DNA of 9,497 nt from RGIG4140 sp045614025 (GCA_045614025.1 JAZLCE010000043.1:1-9497), one strand, 5' to 3'. Positions 1 to 7,280 are shown, numbered from the stretch's first letter. A program made the numbers and translations. The notes: a model not told the origin generated them from the letters alone.

Positions 1-1
1 T

Positions 2-391
2 AATGAAAATGCTGATGCTAAATTTTGGTTGAAACTCTTGGATGATGACCAATTTCCTTCAACACGCCAAAATTTAGCTCCTGCTGCTCCTGGCGAAATC
101 TATGAATCGACCGATATGTATGCTGGTTTCGCTCAAACAGCTAGAGAAGAAGGATTCACAAAAATTGCTGCTCTTTTTGACATGGTTGGTAAAATTGAAA
201 AAGAACACGAAGAAAGATATCGCAAATTATTATCAAATGTTGAAAATGGCATTGTTTTCTCTCGTGATGGTGATGCTATTTGGCAATGTTCAAACTGTGG
301 CCATATCGTTATTGGTAAAAAAGCTCCAGAAATGTGTCCTGTTTGCTCTCATCCAAAAGCATACTTCCACATTAAAGCTGAAAATTATTAA
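2..391 (+). CDS. Rubrerythrin, 5'-truncated by the window edge (C-terminal diiron helices plus rubredoxin domain)
   Basis: Rubrerythrins are cytoplasmic non-haem diiron peroxidases that reduce hydrogen peroxide in anaerobes and microaerobes, taking electrons through a rubredoxin-like iron site. The reading frame is open from base 2, so the real start lies upstream. A TTG at base 29 is internal to the conserved region and should not be taken as the start. The visible 129 residues contain the second half of the four-helix bundle: GEIYEST carries two glutamate ligands, and the EKEHE motif carries the Glu-x-x-His ligand pair. After a short linker comes the C-terminal rubredoxin domain with CSNCG and CPVCS, all four iron-binding cysteines present. 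The ending (PKAYFHIKAENY) is typical and complete. A strong hairpin terminator follows 14 bases after the stop, so this gene ends its transcript. Family assignment is secure; the specific physiological substrate is inferred from the family. Confidence 0.95.
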   Translation, partial: NENADAKFWLKLLDDDQFPSTRQNLAPAAPGEIYESTDMYAGFAQTAREEGFTKIAALFDMVGKIEKEHEERYRKLLSNVENGIVFSRDGDAIWQCSNCGHIVIGKKAPEMCPVCSHPKAYFHIKAENY

Positions 392-405
392 TCCAGCTCT
401 CCCCC

Positions 406-435
406 AAAGCCCGATTTTTCAATCGGGCTTTTTTT
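406..435 (+). terminator. Rho-independent terminator of rubrerythrin
   Basis: An 11-bp perfect stem (406-416 paired with 421-431, core AGCCCGATT/AATCGGGCT) encloses the 4-base loop TTTC and runs into a T tract. The T tract contains the stop codon of the convergent small gene at 434-436. On the minus strand the hairpin is followed by only three Ts and then Gs, so it should work mainly for the plus strand. Confidence 0.9.
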
Positions 436-733
436 AATTTTTTCGTAAAGGGACCGCCCCTCTCACATCATCTACCACCTGCTTTAAATCTCCTTGAATG
501 GTATTATCCATTTCATCTAATACAGTGATCCCATACTTTTGCGCAGATTGCATTTCCCAATCTTGATTCATCAAAACACTCTCAGGTTCTTTATTTTGAA
601 GAGTATTCACAAAATTAATACTTCCTTCTTGCAAATCTTGTTTTAAAAATTCTTTTTCTCGTTTACTTTCATAAAATAAAACCAATAAATATAAAACAAT
701 TAAACTACCAATTAAATAATATAAAACTTTCAT
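434..733 (-). CDS. Small single-pass membrane-anchored protein of unknown function (99 aa)
   Basis: I do not recognise a family. The protein begins MKVLYYLIGSLIVLYLLVLFYES, a single hydrophobic segment (about residues 3-20) followed at once by a charged KREKEF stretch. It therefore looks like an N-terminal signal anchor with a roughly 75-residue soluble tail. The tail is mixed-charge and helical in appearance (QDLQEGSINFVNTL, then DEMDNTIQGDLKQVVDDVRG), with no cysteines or recognisable catalytic motif. The start is the ATG at 733, because AGGAG sits five bases upstream; a TTG fifteen bases earlier gives a longer frame but is not needed. The gene converges on rubrerythrin and is divergent from the mic60-like gene, so it is probably monocistronic. 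That it is a real gene rests on the good ribosome binding site, the coherent membrane-anchor pattern and the lack of a competing frame. Confidence 0.7.
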   Translation of the reverse strand: MKVLYYLIGSLIVLYLLVLFYESKREKEFLKQDLQEGSINFVNTLQNKEPESVLMNQDWEMQSAQKYGITVLDEMDNTIQGDLKQVVDDVRGAVPLRKN

Positions 734-738
734 TTTTT

Positions 739-743
739 CTCCT
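739..743 (-). promoter_or_regulatory. Ribosome binding site fixing the start of the small membrane protein
   Basis: AGGAG on the minus strand, five bases before the ATG at 733. This favours that ATG over the in-frame upstream TTG at 748, which would overlap this site. Confidence 0.75.
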
Positions 744-764
744 TTCAACTACATCTCTTTTTAG

Positions 765-792
765 CAGATAGGGAAAAAATAAAATTTATCAA
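765..792 (-). promoter_or_regulatory. Possible promoter of the small membrane protein gene
   Basis: On the minus strand TTGATA (792-787) is followed after 16 bases by TATCTG (770-765), which would start a transcript about 25 bases before the ATG. The -10 match is weak. A better isolated TATAAT lies at 824-819 but has no convincing -35 at the right distance. Tentative, because the region is very AT-rich. Confidence 0.3.
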
Positions 793-839
793 TAATGCTT
801 TAAAATAAAATCAAAAATATTATAAAAAAACGATTTAAC

Positions 840-869
840 TTGATTTATTTTCTTTTTTTCACTTATAAT
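840..869 (+). promoter_or_regulatory. Sigma70-type promoter of the mic60-like/hemY-like operon
   Basis: TTGATT (840-845) is separated by 18 bases from a perfect TATAAT (864-869). Transcription would begin near 876, leaving a short leader that contains AGGAG (890-894) six bases before the ATG at 901. Confidence 0.65.
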
Positions 870-900
870 ACTTATGAAAACATAAAAACAGGAGAAAAAA

Positions 901-1899
901 ATGAATACTTCTACAAGAAGAAATGACAACATTGATAAAAACAATGAACATTTCTCAAACGCTGAAGACATGGGTTCAAAACCAAAAGGGGTTTCCCGTA
1001 TTTTAAAACCAATTCTTATAACACTTTTATCAATTTTATGTTTAACAGGCGGAATTGTTTTGCATAAACTTCATTCTGTTGAAACAAAAATGCATTCTAA
1101 GAATAGCTATGGGTCTTATACCGCTAGCAGTTCTTTATCTCTTTTAAAAGAAAACACTTCTATACCTTTGGATAATCCTTTAAAACCACTTTCCTCCATA
1201 TCAACAATTAATAATCTATCTGTCAAAGAAGAACCAAATTTAACAGAATCAAACAAAAGTGAGGCAATTCTTCAAACAAACTTGCAAGATGAAATCTTAA
1301 CTCAAGCTCCTGTTTTAGAACCAACCGTTTCTGAAGAAGCTAATGAACCTATAAATCCTGCTAAAAATATATTCCCTCTTCCCTTTTTAGATGGATTTAC
1401 TTTAAAAGATGCTTTAGAGTTTAAAGAAAACTTTTTAGCTGAAAATAATTGCAGAAACGATTATCAAAAACTTTTAAATGTTCCTAATAAAAACGCTGAG
1501 GCCTTAGCTGTTTTAAATGATCTTTCCCCTTATTGTCTGAATGATCAAAAACCAGTTCTCAATGTTTTAGAAGCATTTTTAGAAAACAAAAAAGAAGCCA
1601 TCATAGCTTATTATAAGAAAAATAATCCGGCTTGGCTTGCTTATTTAAAAGCCATTCCAATTTCTTTAATTGAGATTAGACGGATTAATCCTCAAAAAGA
1701 TACACCTAAAAATATTCTTTACAAAGCTCAAAATGAACTTCTGAGCCAAAATGTTGAAAATGCAGTTAATTTTGTGACAAAACTTCCTTTAGAAATGCAA
1801 CAGAAAATGGATGATTTTTATCGCGAAGCTGCCATTTATAATCGTTCACTTCAAAGTTTAGATCAACTTATTTTATCATTTGAAAGAAAAGGAGAATAA
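901..1899 (+). CDS. Mitofilin/Mic60-like inner-membrane protein (332 aa)
   Basis: This appears to be the alphaproteobacterial relative of mitochondrial Mic60, an inner-membrane protein linked in the family to membrane curvature and envelope contact sites. Residues 1-33 are a polar cytoplasmic tail. Residues about 34-55 (LKPILITLLSILCLTGGIVL) form the single membrane helix, and the rest should be periplasmic. Residues 60-160 are Ser/Pro/Glu/Asn-rich and look disordered. Residues 165-325 are helical and carry the C-terminal mitofilin pattern: ISLIEIRRINP matches the family's LVxVRRV block, followed by AQNELLSQNVENAVNFVTKLP and the terminal REAAIYNRSLQSLDQLI helix. The protein is short, and the long central coiled coil usual in this family is not evident. 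Start ATG has AGGAG six bases upstream. The HemY-like gene begins one base after the stop, which supports the call. Unusually, the hemC/hemD genes often found upstream are absent. The family call rests on motif and context; function is inferred. Confidence 0.78.
   Translation: MNTSTRRNDNIDKNNEHFSNAEDMGSKPKGVSRILKPILITLLSILCLTGGIVLHKLHSVETKMHSKNSYGSYTASSSLSLLKENTSIPLDNPLKPLSSISTINNLSVKEEPNLTESNKSEAILQTNLQDEILTQAPVLEPTVSEEANEPINPAKNIFPLPFLDGFTLKDALEFKENFLAENNCRNDYQKLLNVPNKNAEALAVLNDLSPYCLNDQKPVLNVLEAFLENKKEAIIAYYKKNNPAWLAYLKAIPISLIEIRRINPQKDTPKNILYKAQNELLSQNVENAVNFVTKLPLEMQQKMDDFYREAAIYNRSLQSLDQLILSFERKGE
1890..1894 (+). promoter_or_regulatory. Ribosome binding site fixing the start of the HemY-like gene
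   Basis: AGGAG six bases before the ATG at 1901, lying inside the last codons of the mic60-like gene. It selects this ATG over the in-frame TTG at 1880, and its position implies translational coupling of the two genes. Confidence 0.8.
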
Positions 1900-1900
1900 C

Positions 1901-3085
1901 ATGTTAAAAATTATCCTTTTTTTAGCAGCTATGTTTGTTACAGGTTTCTTAATCGTTCATGAAAACTGGACTGTGACCCTTCAAGGATTTGGTTATGAGG
2001 TTACGCTTTCAACTGTTTTACTTATTCTTCTTATTTTAATTGGTATTTATTTGATTTATCTGATCAAAAAGCCATTTAGTTGGTTATTTGGCTTTAACAA
2101 AAGACGACACACAAAACACTTTATTAAAAAAGAAAATTATTTAACCTTTGTTTTAAAAACCTTATTGGATCAAAACAACAATTCCATTCAACAAATTTTA
2201 AAACAAAAGAAAGGGCTTTTGCCTAAAAAAGATATCCGTCATCTTTTATTAGACGCCTTATTTACACCTTCTAAAGAAACATTTTCAAATCTTGCCCTTC
2301 ATAAAGAAACCGAACTAGCCGGTCTTCGTGGACTTTATTTAGAAGAAAAAACAAAAGGGAATATTAAAGAGGCCGAAAAACTGCTTTCCCGTATGATTGA
2401 AAAATATTCAAATGTTTTTTGGGTGATTCAAGAAACTTATGAAATTCAAACATTGCAATGTGATTGGACTAATGCATTGATTACTCTTGAAAAACTTTTT
2501 AAATCTAAACAAGTTTCAAAACAAGAATTTTTAGATCAAAAAGCTTCCCTTCTTTATATGCAAAACAAATTCAAAGATGCCTATCTCTTAAACAGAACAA
2601 ATCCAGCTTTTGCCATTGCATATGCCAAAGAAAATCCTTCTTATGCTAAAACAATTTTAACAACATCATGGAATAAAGAGCCATCTTGGGATGTTTATTT
2701 AGCTTATTATGAAATCATTAAAGGATTACCTGTTGAAAAACAAATTAAAGCCATCCAAAAACTGATTTCCAAAAATAAAGAATTCAGAATTTCAATGTTA
2801 GCATTGGCTGATATTGCTATTAAAACAGAAAACTGGAGATTGGCTAAAGAAACACTTGAAAGTTATTTACAATCCTATCCCCTCACCCCAAATGTGGCTT
2901 CAATGATGGCTGACGTTGCCCGTCGTGGTTGGCACCATGAACAAGAAGCAAAAGAATGGGAAGCAAAAGGACAAGAAACAGATGATAAATATGGTTGGAT
3001 GTGTTTATCTTGTGGTCAAAAAACAAATCAATGGAGCCCTTCTTGTTCTTATTGCAACAAAATTGGAAAAATTATTTATCGATAA
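1901..3085 (+). CDS. HemY-like TPR inner-membrane protein with C-terminal zinc ribbon (394 aa)
   Basis: This is a member of the HemY_N/TPR family found in proteobacterial tetrapyrrole gene clusters; it is not the protoporphyrinogen oxidase also called HemY. Two membrane helices lie at about residues 3-19 and 36-56. Between them is a short loop with the family's W-x-V-x-x-x-G-Y pattern (ENWTVTLQGFGYEV). Residues 75-355 are TPR-like helical pairs, for example GNIKEAEKLLSRMIEKYSN, CDWTNALITLEKLF and ENWRLAKETLESYLQSYP. The C-terminus holds two CxxC pairs (Cys368/371 and Cys382/385) around WSP, a rubredoxin-like zinc ribbon. The TPR part probably faces the cytoplasm, since both termini fall on the same side of a helical hairpin. 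The start follows its own AGGAG. The biochemical role of the family is not settled; a scaffold for haem or envelope processes is the usual proposal. A hairpin terminator follows, so this gene closes the operon. Confidence 0.85.
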   Translation: MLKIILFLAAMFVTGFLIVHENWTVTLQGFGYEVTLSTVLLILLILIGIYLIYLIKKPFSWLFGFNKRRHTKHFIKKENYLTFVLKTLLDQNNNSIQQILKQKKGLLPKKDIRHLLLDALFTPSKETFSNLALHKETELAGLRGLYLEEKTKGNIKEAEKLLSRMIEKYSNVFWVIQETYEIQTLQCDWTNALITLEKLFKSKQVSKQEFLDQKASLLYMQNKFKDAYLLNRTNPAFAIAYAKENPSYAKTILTTSWNKEPSWDVYLAYYEIIKGLPVEKQIKAIQKLISKNKEFRISMLALADIAIKTENWRLAKETLESYLQSYPLTPNVASMMADVARRGWHHEQEAKEWEAKGQETDDKYGWMCLSCGQKTNQWSPSCSYCNKIGKIIYR

Positions 3086-3100
3086 ATGAACTAATATAAA

Positions 3101-3140
3101 ATAAAACCGATTGGAATCAATCGGTTTTATTTTTATTTTT
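3101..3140. terminator. Bidirectional Rho-independent terminator between the hemY-like gene and accC
   Basis: A 13-bp perfect stem (3101-3113 with 3118-3130; core AACCGATTG/CAATCGGTT) closes the loop GAAT. It is followed by T-rich sequence on the plus strand (TTTTATTTTT) and by TTTTATTTTAT on the minus strand. It lies between two convergent transcripts and probably ends both. Confidence 0.85.
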
Positions 3141-3164
3141 CTTAATAATAAAAGCTTTTGTTAT

Positions 3165-4520
3165 TTACTCATCATTTTGAGTTGATGATTTGATAAACCC
3201 TTCTAACCAATGAATATTATATTCGCCATCAATGAATTCTGGATGAGAAATAATTTCTTGGTGCAATGGAATTGTTGTTGAAATACCATCAATAACAAAC
3301 TCTTCTAATGCTCTTCTTAAACGCATTAATGTTCCATTTCTGGTGCGTCCATGAACAATAAGTTTTGCAACCATACTATCATAACAAGAAGGAACTTTAT
3401 ATCCCGTATACATTCCAGAATCAACGCGAACTGAAAGACCACCAGGCGTATGCCATAAACCAATTGTTCCTGGACATGGAATAAAAGTTTTTGAATCTTC
3501 AGCATTAATTCGACACTCAATAGCATGACCAGAAAATTGAATATCATCTTGCGTATACCCTAATGCAGCACCGCTTGAAACACGCAATTGATCTCTAACA
3601 ATATCAACTCCTGTAACCATTTCACTAATTGGATGTTCAACTTGAACTCGCGTATTCATTTCCAAGAAATAAAATTCGCCATTTTCATATAAAAATTCAA
3701 TGGTTCCAACATTAGAATATCCCAACTTTTTCATAGCAGATACAGCAATATCCCCTATTTTCTTGCGTTGCTTAGCATTCAATGCTGGAGAAGGTGTTTC
3801 TTCTAAAACTTTTTGATGGTTTCGTTGTAAAGAACAATCACGTTCACCCAAGTGAACAACATTTCCATAATTATCCGCAATAATTTGAATTTCAATATGA
3901 CGTGGTGTTTGAAGATATTTTTCAATATAAACAACATCATTTGCAAAAGAATTGCGGGCTTCATTCTTCGCCAAAGTAAAAGCTTCAACCATTTCGCTGG
4001 CATCATGGGCAACTTTCATCCCTTTACCGCCACCACCTGCTGCAGCTTTCACAATTACAGGATAGCCAATTTTTTCACCCCATGACAAGGCATCTTCAAC
4101 AGTTTTAACATCCCCATCAGAACCTGGAACAACAGGCAATCCTGATTCAATGGCAGCTTTTTTTGCCGTAACCTTATCGCCCATTAATCGAATCATTTCT
4201 GGTTTAGGACCAATAAAAGTCATCCCATGAGCTTCAACCATCTCTGCAAAATCGGCATTTTCTGATAAAAATCCATATCCAGGATGAATAGCATCAGCAC
4301 CCGTCATCATTGCCGCAGAAATAATCGCAGCTTTATTTAAATATGAGTCTTTTGCTGAAGCAGGACCAATACAAACAGCTTCATCAGCTAATTTCACATG
4401 CATTGCATCCGCATCAGCTGTTGAATGAACAGCAACCGTTTTGATCCCCATTTCCCGACAGGCTCTGTGGATACGTAGCGCAATTTCGCCACGATTTGCA
4501 ATTAAAACCTTTTCAAACAT
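3165..4520 (-). CDS. accC: Biotin carboxylase subunit of acetyl-CoA carboxylase
   Basis: AccC carboxylates the biotin on AccB using ATP and bicarbonate, the first half-reaction of malonyl-CoA formation for fatty acid synthesis in the cytoplasm. All 451 residues align with the normal family length. The N-terminal domain begins FEKVLIANRGEIALRI. The ATP-grasp domain shows Lys116 (GDK), Lys158, the glycine-rich GGGGKGM loop at 162-168, His208, and HQKVLEE with Lys237. The catalytic and metal site residues Glu275, Glu287, Asn289, Arg291 (in FLEMNTRVQVEHP) and Arg337 (CRINAED) are also present. Each falls one position before its counterpart in the E. coli enzyme as I recall it, so the protein should be active. 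The ATG follows the accB stop by two bases with only a weak GGA upstream, which suggests it is translated by coupling to accB. The transcript probably ends at the shared terminator near 3101-3140. Confidence 0.98.
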   Translation of the reverse strand: MFEKVLIANRGEIALRIHRACREMGIKTVAVHSTADADAMHVKLADEAVCIGPASAKDSYLNKAAIISAAMMTGADAIHPGYGFLSENADFAEMVEAHGMTFIGPKPEMIRLMGDKVTAKKAAIESGLPVVPGSDGDVKTVEDALSWGEKIGYPVIVKAAAGGGGKGMKVAHDASEMVEAFTLAKNEARNSFANDVVYIEKYLQTPRHIEIQIIADNYGNVVHLGERDCSLQRNHQKVLEETPSPALNAKQRKKIGDIAVSAMKKLGYSNVGTIEFLYENGEFYFLEMNTRVQVEHPISEMVTGVDIVRDQLRVSSGAALGYTQDDIQFSGHAIECRINAEDSKTFIPCPGTIGLWHTPGGLSVRVDSGMYTGYKVPSCYDSMVAKLIVHGRTRNGTLMRLRRALEEFVIDGISTTIPLHQEIISHPEFIDGEYNIHWLEGFIKSSTQNDE

Positions 4521-4522
4521 TC

Positions 4523-4975
4523 TTATTCCAAACTAAATAACGGTTGATTAAATTCAACTGGAGAACCATTTTCAACCAAAACTTCTTTAATAACACCAGC
4601 TTTTGTTGATTTAATTGGATTAAATGTCTTCATTGCCTCAACAAGACAAAGCGTTTGGCCAACCGACACTTTATCTCCTGGTTTAACAAATGCTGGAGAT
4701 TGTGGATCTTTTGAAAGATAAACAATACCAACCATTGGAGATAAGATATCATTTGAAGAAACGGCAACTGGCTTATTTTCATGAACAGTTGGCACCGAAA
4801 CTTCACGAACGGCAGGCACTTGAACTGGAGCCACACAAGAAATTTCCGTTGAAGCGGCTTTAGGTCCCACAATGCGAATATGAACGCCATTGGCTTCATA
4901 ATCAATTTCTGATAAATTATTCTCATGGAGTAATTGAGCTAATTCTTTAATTGCATCTTGTTGTTCTTTTTCCAT
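4523..4975 (-). CDS. accB: Biotin carboxyl carrier protein of acetyl-CoA carboxylase
   Basis: AccB carries the biotin that shuttles carboxyl groups from AccC to the carboxyltransferase. Of its 150 residues, about 1-38 form the N-terminal helix and strand element (IKELAQLLHENNLSEIDYEANGVHIRI). Residues about 40-75 are a Pro/Ala/Val-rich flexible linker, and 77-150 are the biotinyl domain. The biotinylated lysine is Lys116 in VEAMKTFN; the residues after it are TFN rather than the MMN of E. coli. The thumb-like segment DPQSPAFVKPGD typical of bacterial AccB is present. The start ATG has GAGGTG five bases upstream, a strong site. It is the first gene of a two-gene operon with accC, transcribed away from the kinase gene. 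Confidence 0.97.
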   Translation of the reverse strand: MEKEQQDAIKELAQLLHENNLSEIDYEANGVHIRIVGPKAASTEISCVAPVQVPAVREVSVPTVHENKPVAVSSNDILSPMVGIVYLSKDPQSPAFVKPGDKVSVGQTLCLVEAMKTFNPIKSTKAGVIKEVLVENGSPVEFNQPLFSLE

Positions 4976-5006
4976 ATTTTCACCTCATTTTTTTAACAAT
5001 ACAACC

Positions 5007-5035
5007 CTTTTACCTGATTTTAATATAAATTGCAA
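5007..5035 (-). promoter_or_regulatory. Possible promoter of accBC
   Basis: On the minus strand TTGCAA (5035-5030) is followed after 17 bases by TAAAAG (5012-5007), giving a leader of about 25 bases before the accB ATG with GAGGTG at 4986-4981. Each hexamer matches consensus at four of six positions, so this is only the best candidate in an AT-rich divergent region. Confidence 0.35.
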
Positions 5036-5123
5036 GAAAGAAAAAAGAAAGTTTTATGACGTATTTTGCTTTTCTTATCATTTTTTTGTAGAAAAAATAA
5101 AAAAGTCTTGTTAAACTGAGCTT

Positions 5124-7280
5124 ATGTTTAAAAACAAACATAAATATTATGAAGAACTTTTAAATGCGGAAGATGATGCCCGTCAAATCCGTTCATATTC
5201 TAATATCCCTTTAATTTCAAATAAAAAAGGCGCTAATTTTTTTGGAACAGATGAAAATCCTTTCCTTTATTTAACAAATCTTAATCCATCGCATGATATA
5301 AAAAAACTGATTGATGCTTATAGCAAAAAAACACCTTTCCAAATGGAAATTCAAACAGCTGAAGGCCGTTTTTTAATTCAAATCAAAAAATTAAAAACAG
5401 GGATATTACTCATTTCAAAGGATATTTCATCCGAATATGCCCTACACTATAGCTTATCACATAGACTAGATTTCATGTCTAATGTTTTAAGTTGTTTTTC
5501 TGACCCTATTTATTTAACAGATAAAAATGGCATTTTAATCTATTCAAACAAAGCGTTTTTAACTCTTTTAGAAACAACTCTTCAAGATACTATTGGAAAA
5601 CATTTTTCTTCTTTTATTTTAGATGGAGCTCCTCATTTTGAAGGTTTTTGGGAAGGAACACTTTATTTAAAAACACAAAAAGGCATTTTACCAGTTGATA
5701 TTTTGCAACAACCATTTGAAACATGTAACCAAACGTTTTTTTATGGAATTATTAAAGAAATCAATCCATTAAAAAATCAAAACAAATATCTTTTTGATAA
5801 AGCCCCACTGCCCCTAACGGTTATTCAAGCAGATACTTATCAAATTAAGCAAACAAATGATTCTTTTAAAAATTTTATTAAACAATATCATTCAAATAAA
5901 GAAATAACTCATCTTTTGGATTTATTATCTGAAACATCTAAAGAAATTTTTGTTTCAAAACTAAAAAAGATGCTTCAAGGCCTTTCCCTAAGTGAAAAAA
6001 TTGATATTACAACAGCTTCACATTTTGGAAGCAAAACGTTTAATCTTTTTATAACCTTTTCTTCAGCAAAAAAAGATAATTTTTTAATTTATTTTGTTGA
6101 TGCAACAGATCAAAAGAATTTGGAAAGACAATTTGCTCATGGCCAAAAAATGCAAGCCATTGGGCAACTTGCCGGGGGTATTGCACATGATTTCAATAAC
6201 TTGCTTACTGCAATTATTGGTTTTTGCGATATTTTACTTGAAAAATTCCCAGCAACAGATTCAACTTTCATGGATATTATGCAAATCAAAGGAAATGCAA
6301 ATAAAGCCGCTGGTTTGGTTGGCCAATTGCTTACATTTTCTAAAAAACAACCCGCAAAAGTTGAGCTCATTAATTTCCATGATGTCTTTATTGATATTTT
6401 AACGCTTTTAAACCGAAGCATTTCTCCCTTTGTTTCCCTTAAAACAACTATGCAACGAGGTCTAGGTTCGGTTAAAATGGAGCCGAACCAACTCACACAA
6501 ATTTTCTTAAATTTAGCAGTCAATGCAAAAGACGCTATGAAAAACGGCGGAAATTTACTTATTTCTGTTACAAAGGAAAGCTTAAAAAAATCAAAACCAT
6601 TGGGAAATGAGATGGTTCAAGCTGGTGATTATATTAAAATCACTGTTTCTGACGAAGGAAGTGGTATTGAAGAAGAGCATCTTTCTCATATTTTTGAACC
6701 CTTTTTCACAACAAAGAATAATTCAACTGTTTCAGGAACTGGTCTTGGTCTTTCAACCGTTTATGGCATTGTGCATTCAGCGGGAGGATATATTTCTGTT
6801 AATAGTCAAAAAAATATTGGAACCACTTTCACTATTTATTTGCCAAGATATGAAGATAACATTGAAAAAACAATAAAAGAAAAAAATATTCGCCCAATCT
6901 TTACGCCGAAAAAAGAAACGCAGATTTTACTTGTTGATGATGAAGATGCCGTTCGTTTTGTTACAAAAAGGGCTCTGGTTTCCAAAGGGTTTATTGTAAC
7001 TGACTGTGAAAGTGGCGCTTCTGCTTTAAAAATTTTAGCACAGAAAAATGATTTTGATCTGTTAATTAGCGATATGGTGATGCCAAATATGAATGGAACC
7101 ACATTGATACAAAAAGCAAAAGAAGCCTATCCAAAATTAAAAACCATTTTAATGAGCGGTTATTCAGAAGACTTGTTTAATCACCAATCCACCATAGAAT
7201 TTTCTAACACAAAATTTTTGCAAAAACCATTTGAAATTATAAAGTTAATCGAAACAGTTCGAGATATACTTGAAGATTAA
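5124..7280 (+). CDS. CckA-type hybrid sensor histidine kinase, apparently cytoplasmic (718 aa)
   Basis: A hybrid kinase that would autophosphorylate a histidine and pass the phosphate to its own receiver. In Alphaproteobacteria, CckA feeds ChpT and the cell-cycle regulator CtrA. Residues 1-105 are of unknown fold. Residues about 110-215 look like a PAS domain (SDPIYLTDKNGILIYSNKAF) and 220-330 like a second, divergent one. The dimerisation helix has His355 in IGQLAGGIAHDFNN, the CckA-type H box. The ATPase domain has an N box (NLAVNAKDA, Asn467), G1 DEGSG (510-514), F box FEPFF and G2 GTGLGLS. The C-terminal receiver (600-718) has Asp605/Asp606, phospho-acceptor Asp650 (LISDMVMP), Ser678 and Lys701, all in place. 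I see no membrane helix, whereas classical CckA has two near its N-terminus. No good ribosome binding site precedes the ATG, so the start is less certain. Family call is strong; orthology to cckA itself is inferred. Confidence 0.88.
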   Translation: MFKNKHKYYEELLNAEDDARQIRSYSNIPLISNKKGANFFGTDENPFLYLTNLNPSHDIKKLIDAYSKKTPFQMEIQTAEGRFLIQIKKLKTGILLISKDISSEYALHYSLSHRLDFMSNVLSCFSDPIYLTDKNGILIYSNKAFLTLLETTLQDTIGKHFSSFILDGAPHFEGFWEGTLYLKTQKGILPVDILQQPFETCNQTFFYGIIKEINPLKNQNKYLFDKAPLPLTVIQADTYQIKQTNDSFKNFIKQYHSNKEITHLLDLLSETSKEIFVSKLKKMLQGLSLSEKIDITTASHFGSKTFNLFITFSSAKKDNFLIYFVDATDQKNLERQFAHGQKMQAIGQLAGGIAHDFNNLLTAIIGFCDILLEKFPATDSTFMDIMQIKGNANKAAGLVGQLLTFSKKQPAKVELINFHDVFIDILTLLNRSISPFVSLKTTMQRGLGSVKMEPNQLTQIFLNLAVNAKDAMKNGGNLLISVTKESLKKSKPLGNEMVQAGDYIKITVSDEGSGIEEEHLSHIFEPFFTTKNNSTVSGTGLGLSTVYGIVHSAGGYISVNSQKNIGTTFTIYLPRYEDNIEKTIKEKNIRPIFTPKKETQILLVDDEDAVRFVTKRALVSKGFIVTDCESGASALKILAQKNDFDLLISDMVMPNMNGTTLIQKAKEAYPKLKTILMSGYSEDLFNHQSTIEFSNTKFLQKPFEIIKLIETVRDILED

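Noticed and set aside
102..437. A 111-codon plus-strand frame overlapping rubrerythrin
   Set aside because: It is out of frame with a clearly conserved protein and reads through the terminator; its product has no recognisable pattern.
789..971. A 60-codon minus-strand frame covering the mic60 promoter and 5' end
   Set aside because: It overlaps the conserved gene start and its promoter; the Phe/Ser/Ile-rich product is what AT-rich antisense DNA yields.
3151..3160. AAAAGCTTTT palindrome next to the accC stop
   Set aside because: It is a short AT-rich self-complementary run with no partner or spacing that suggests a binding site; the neighbouring 13-bp hairpin explains termination.
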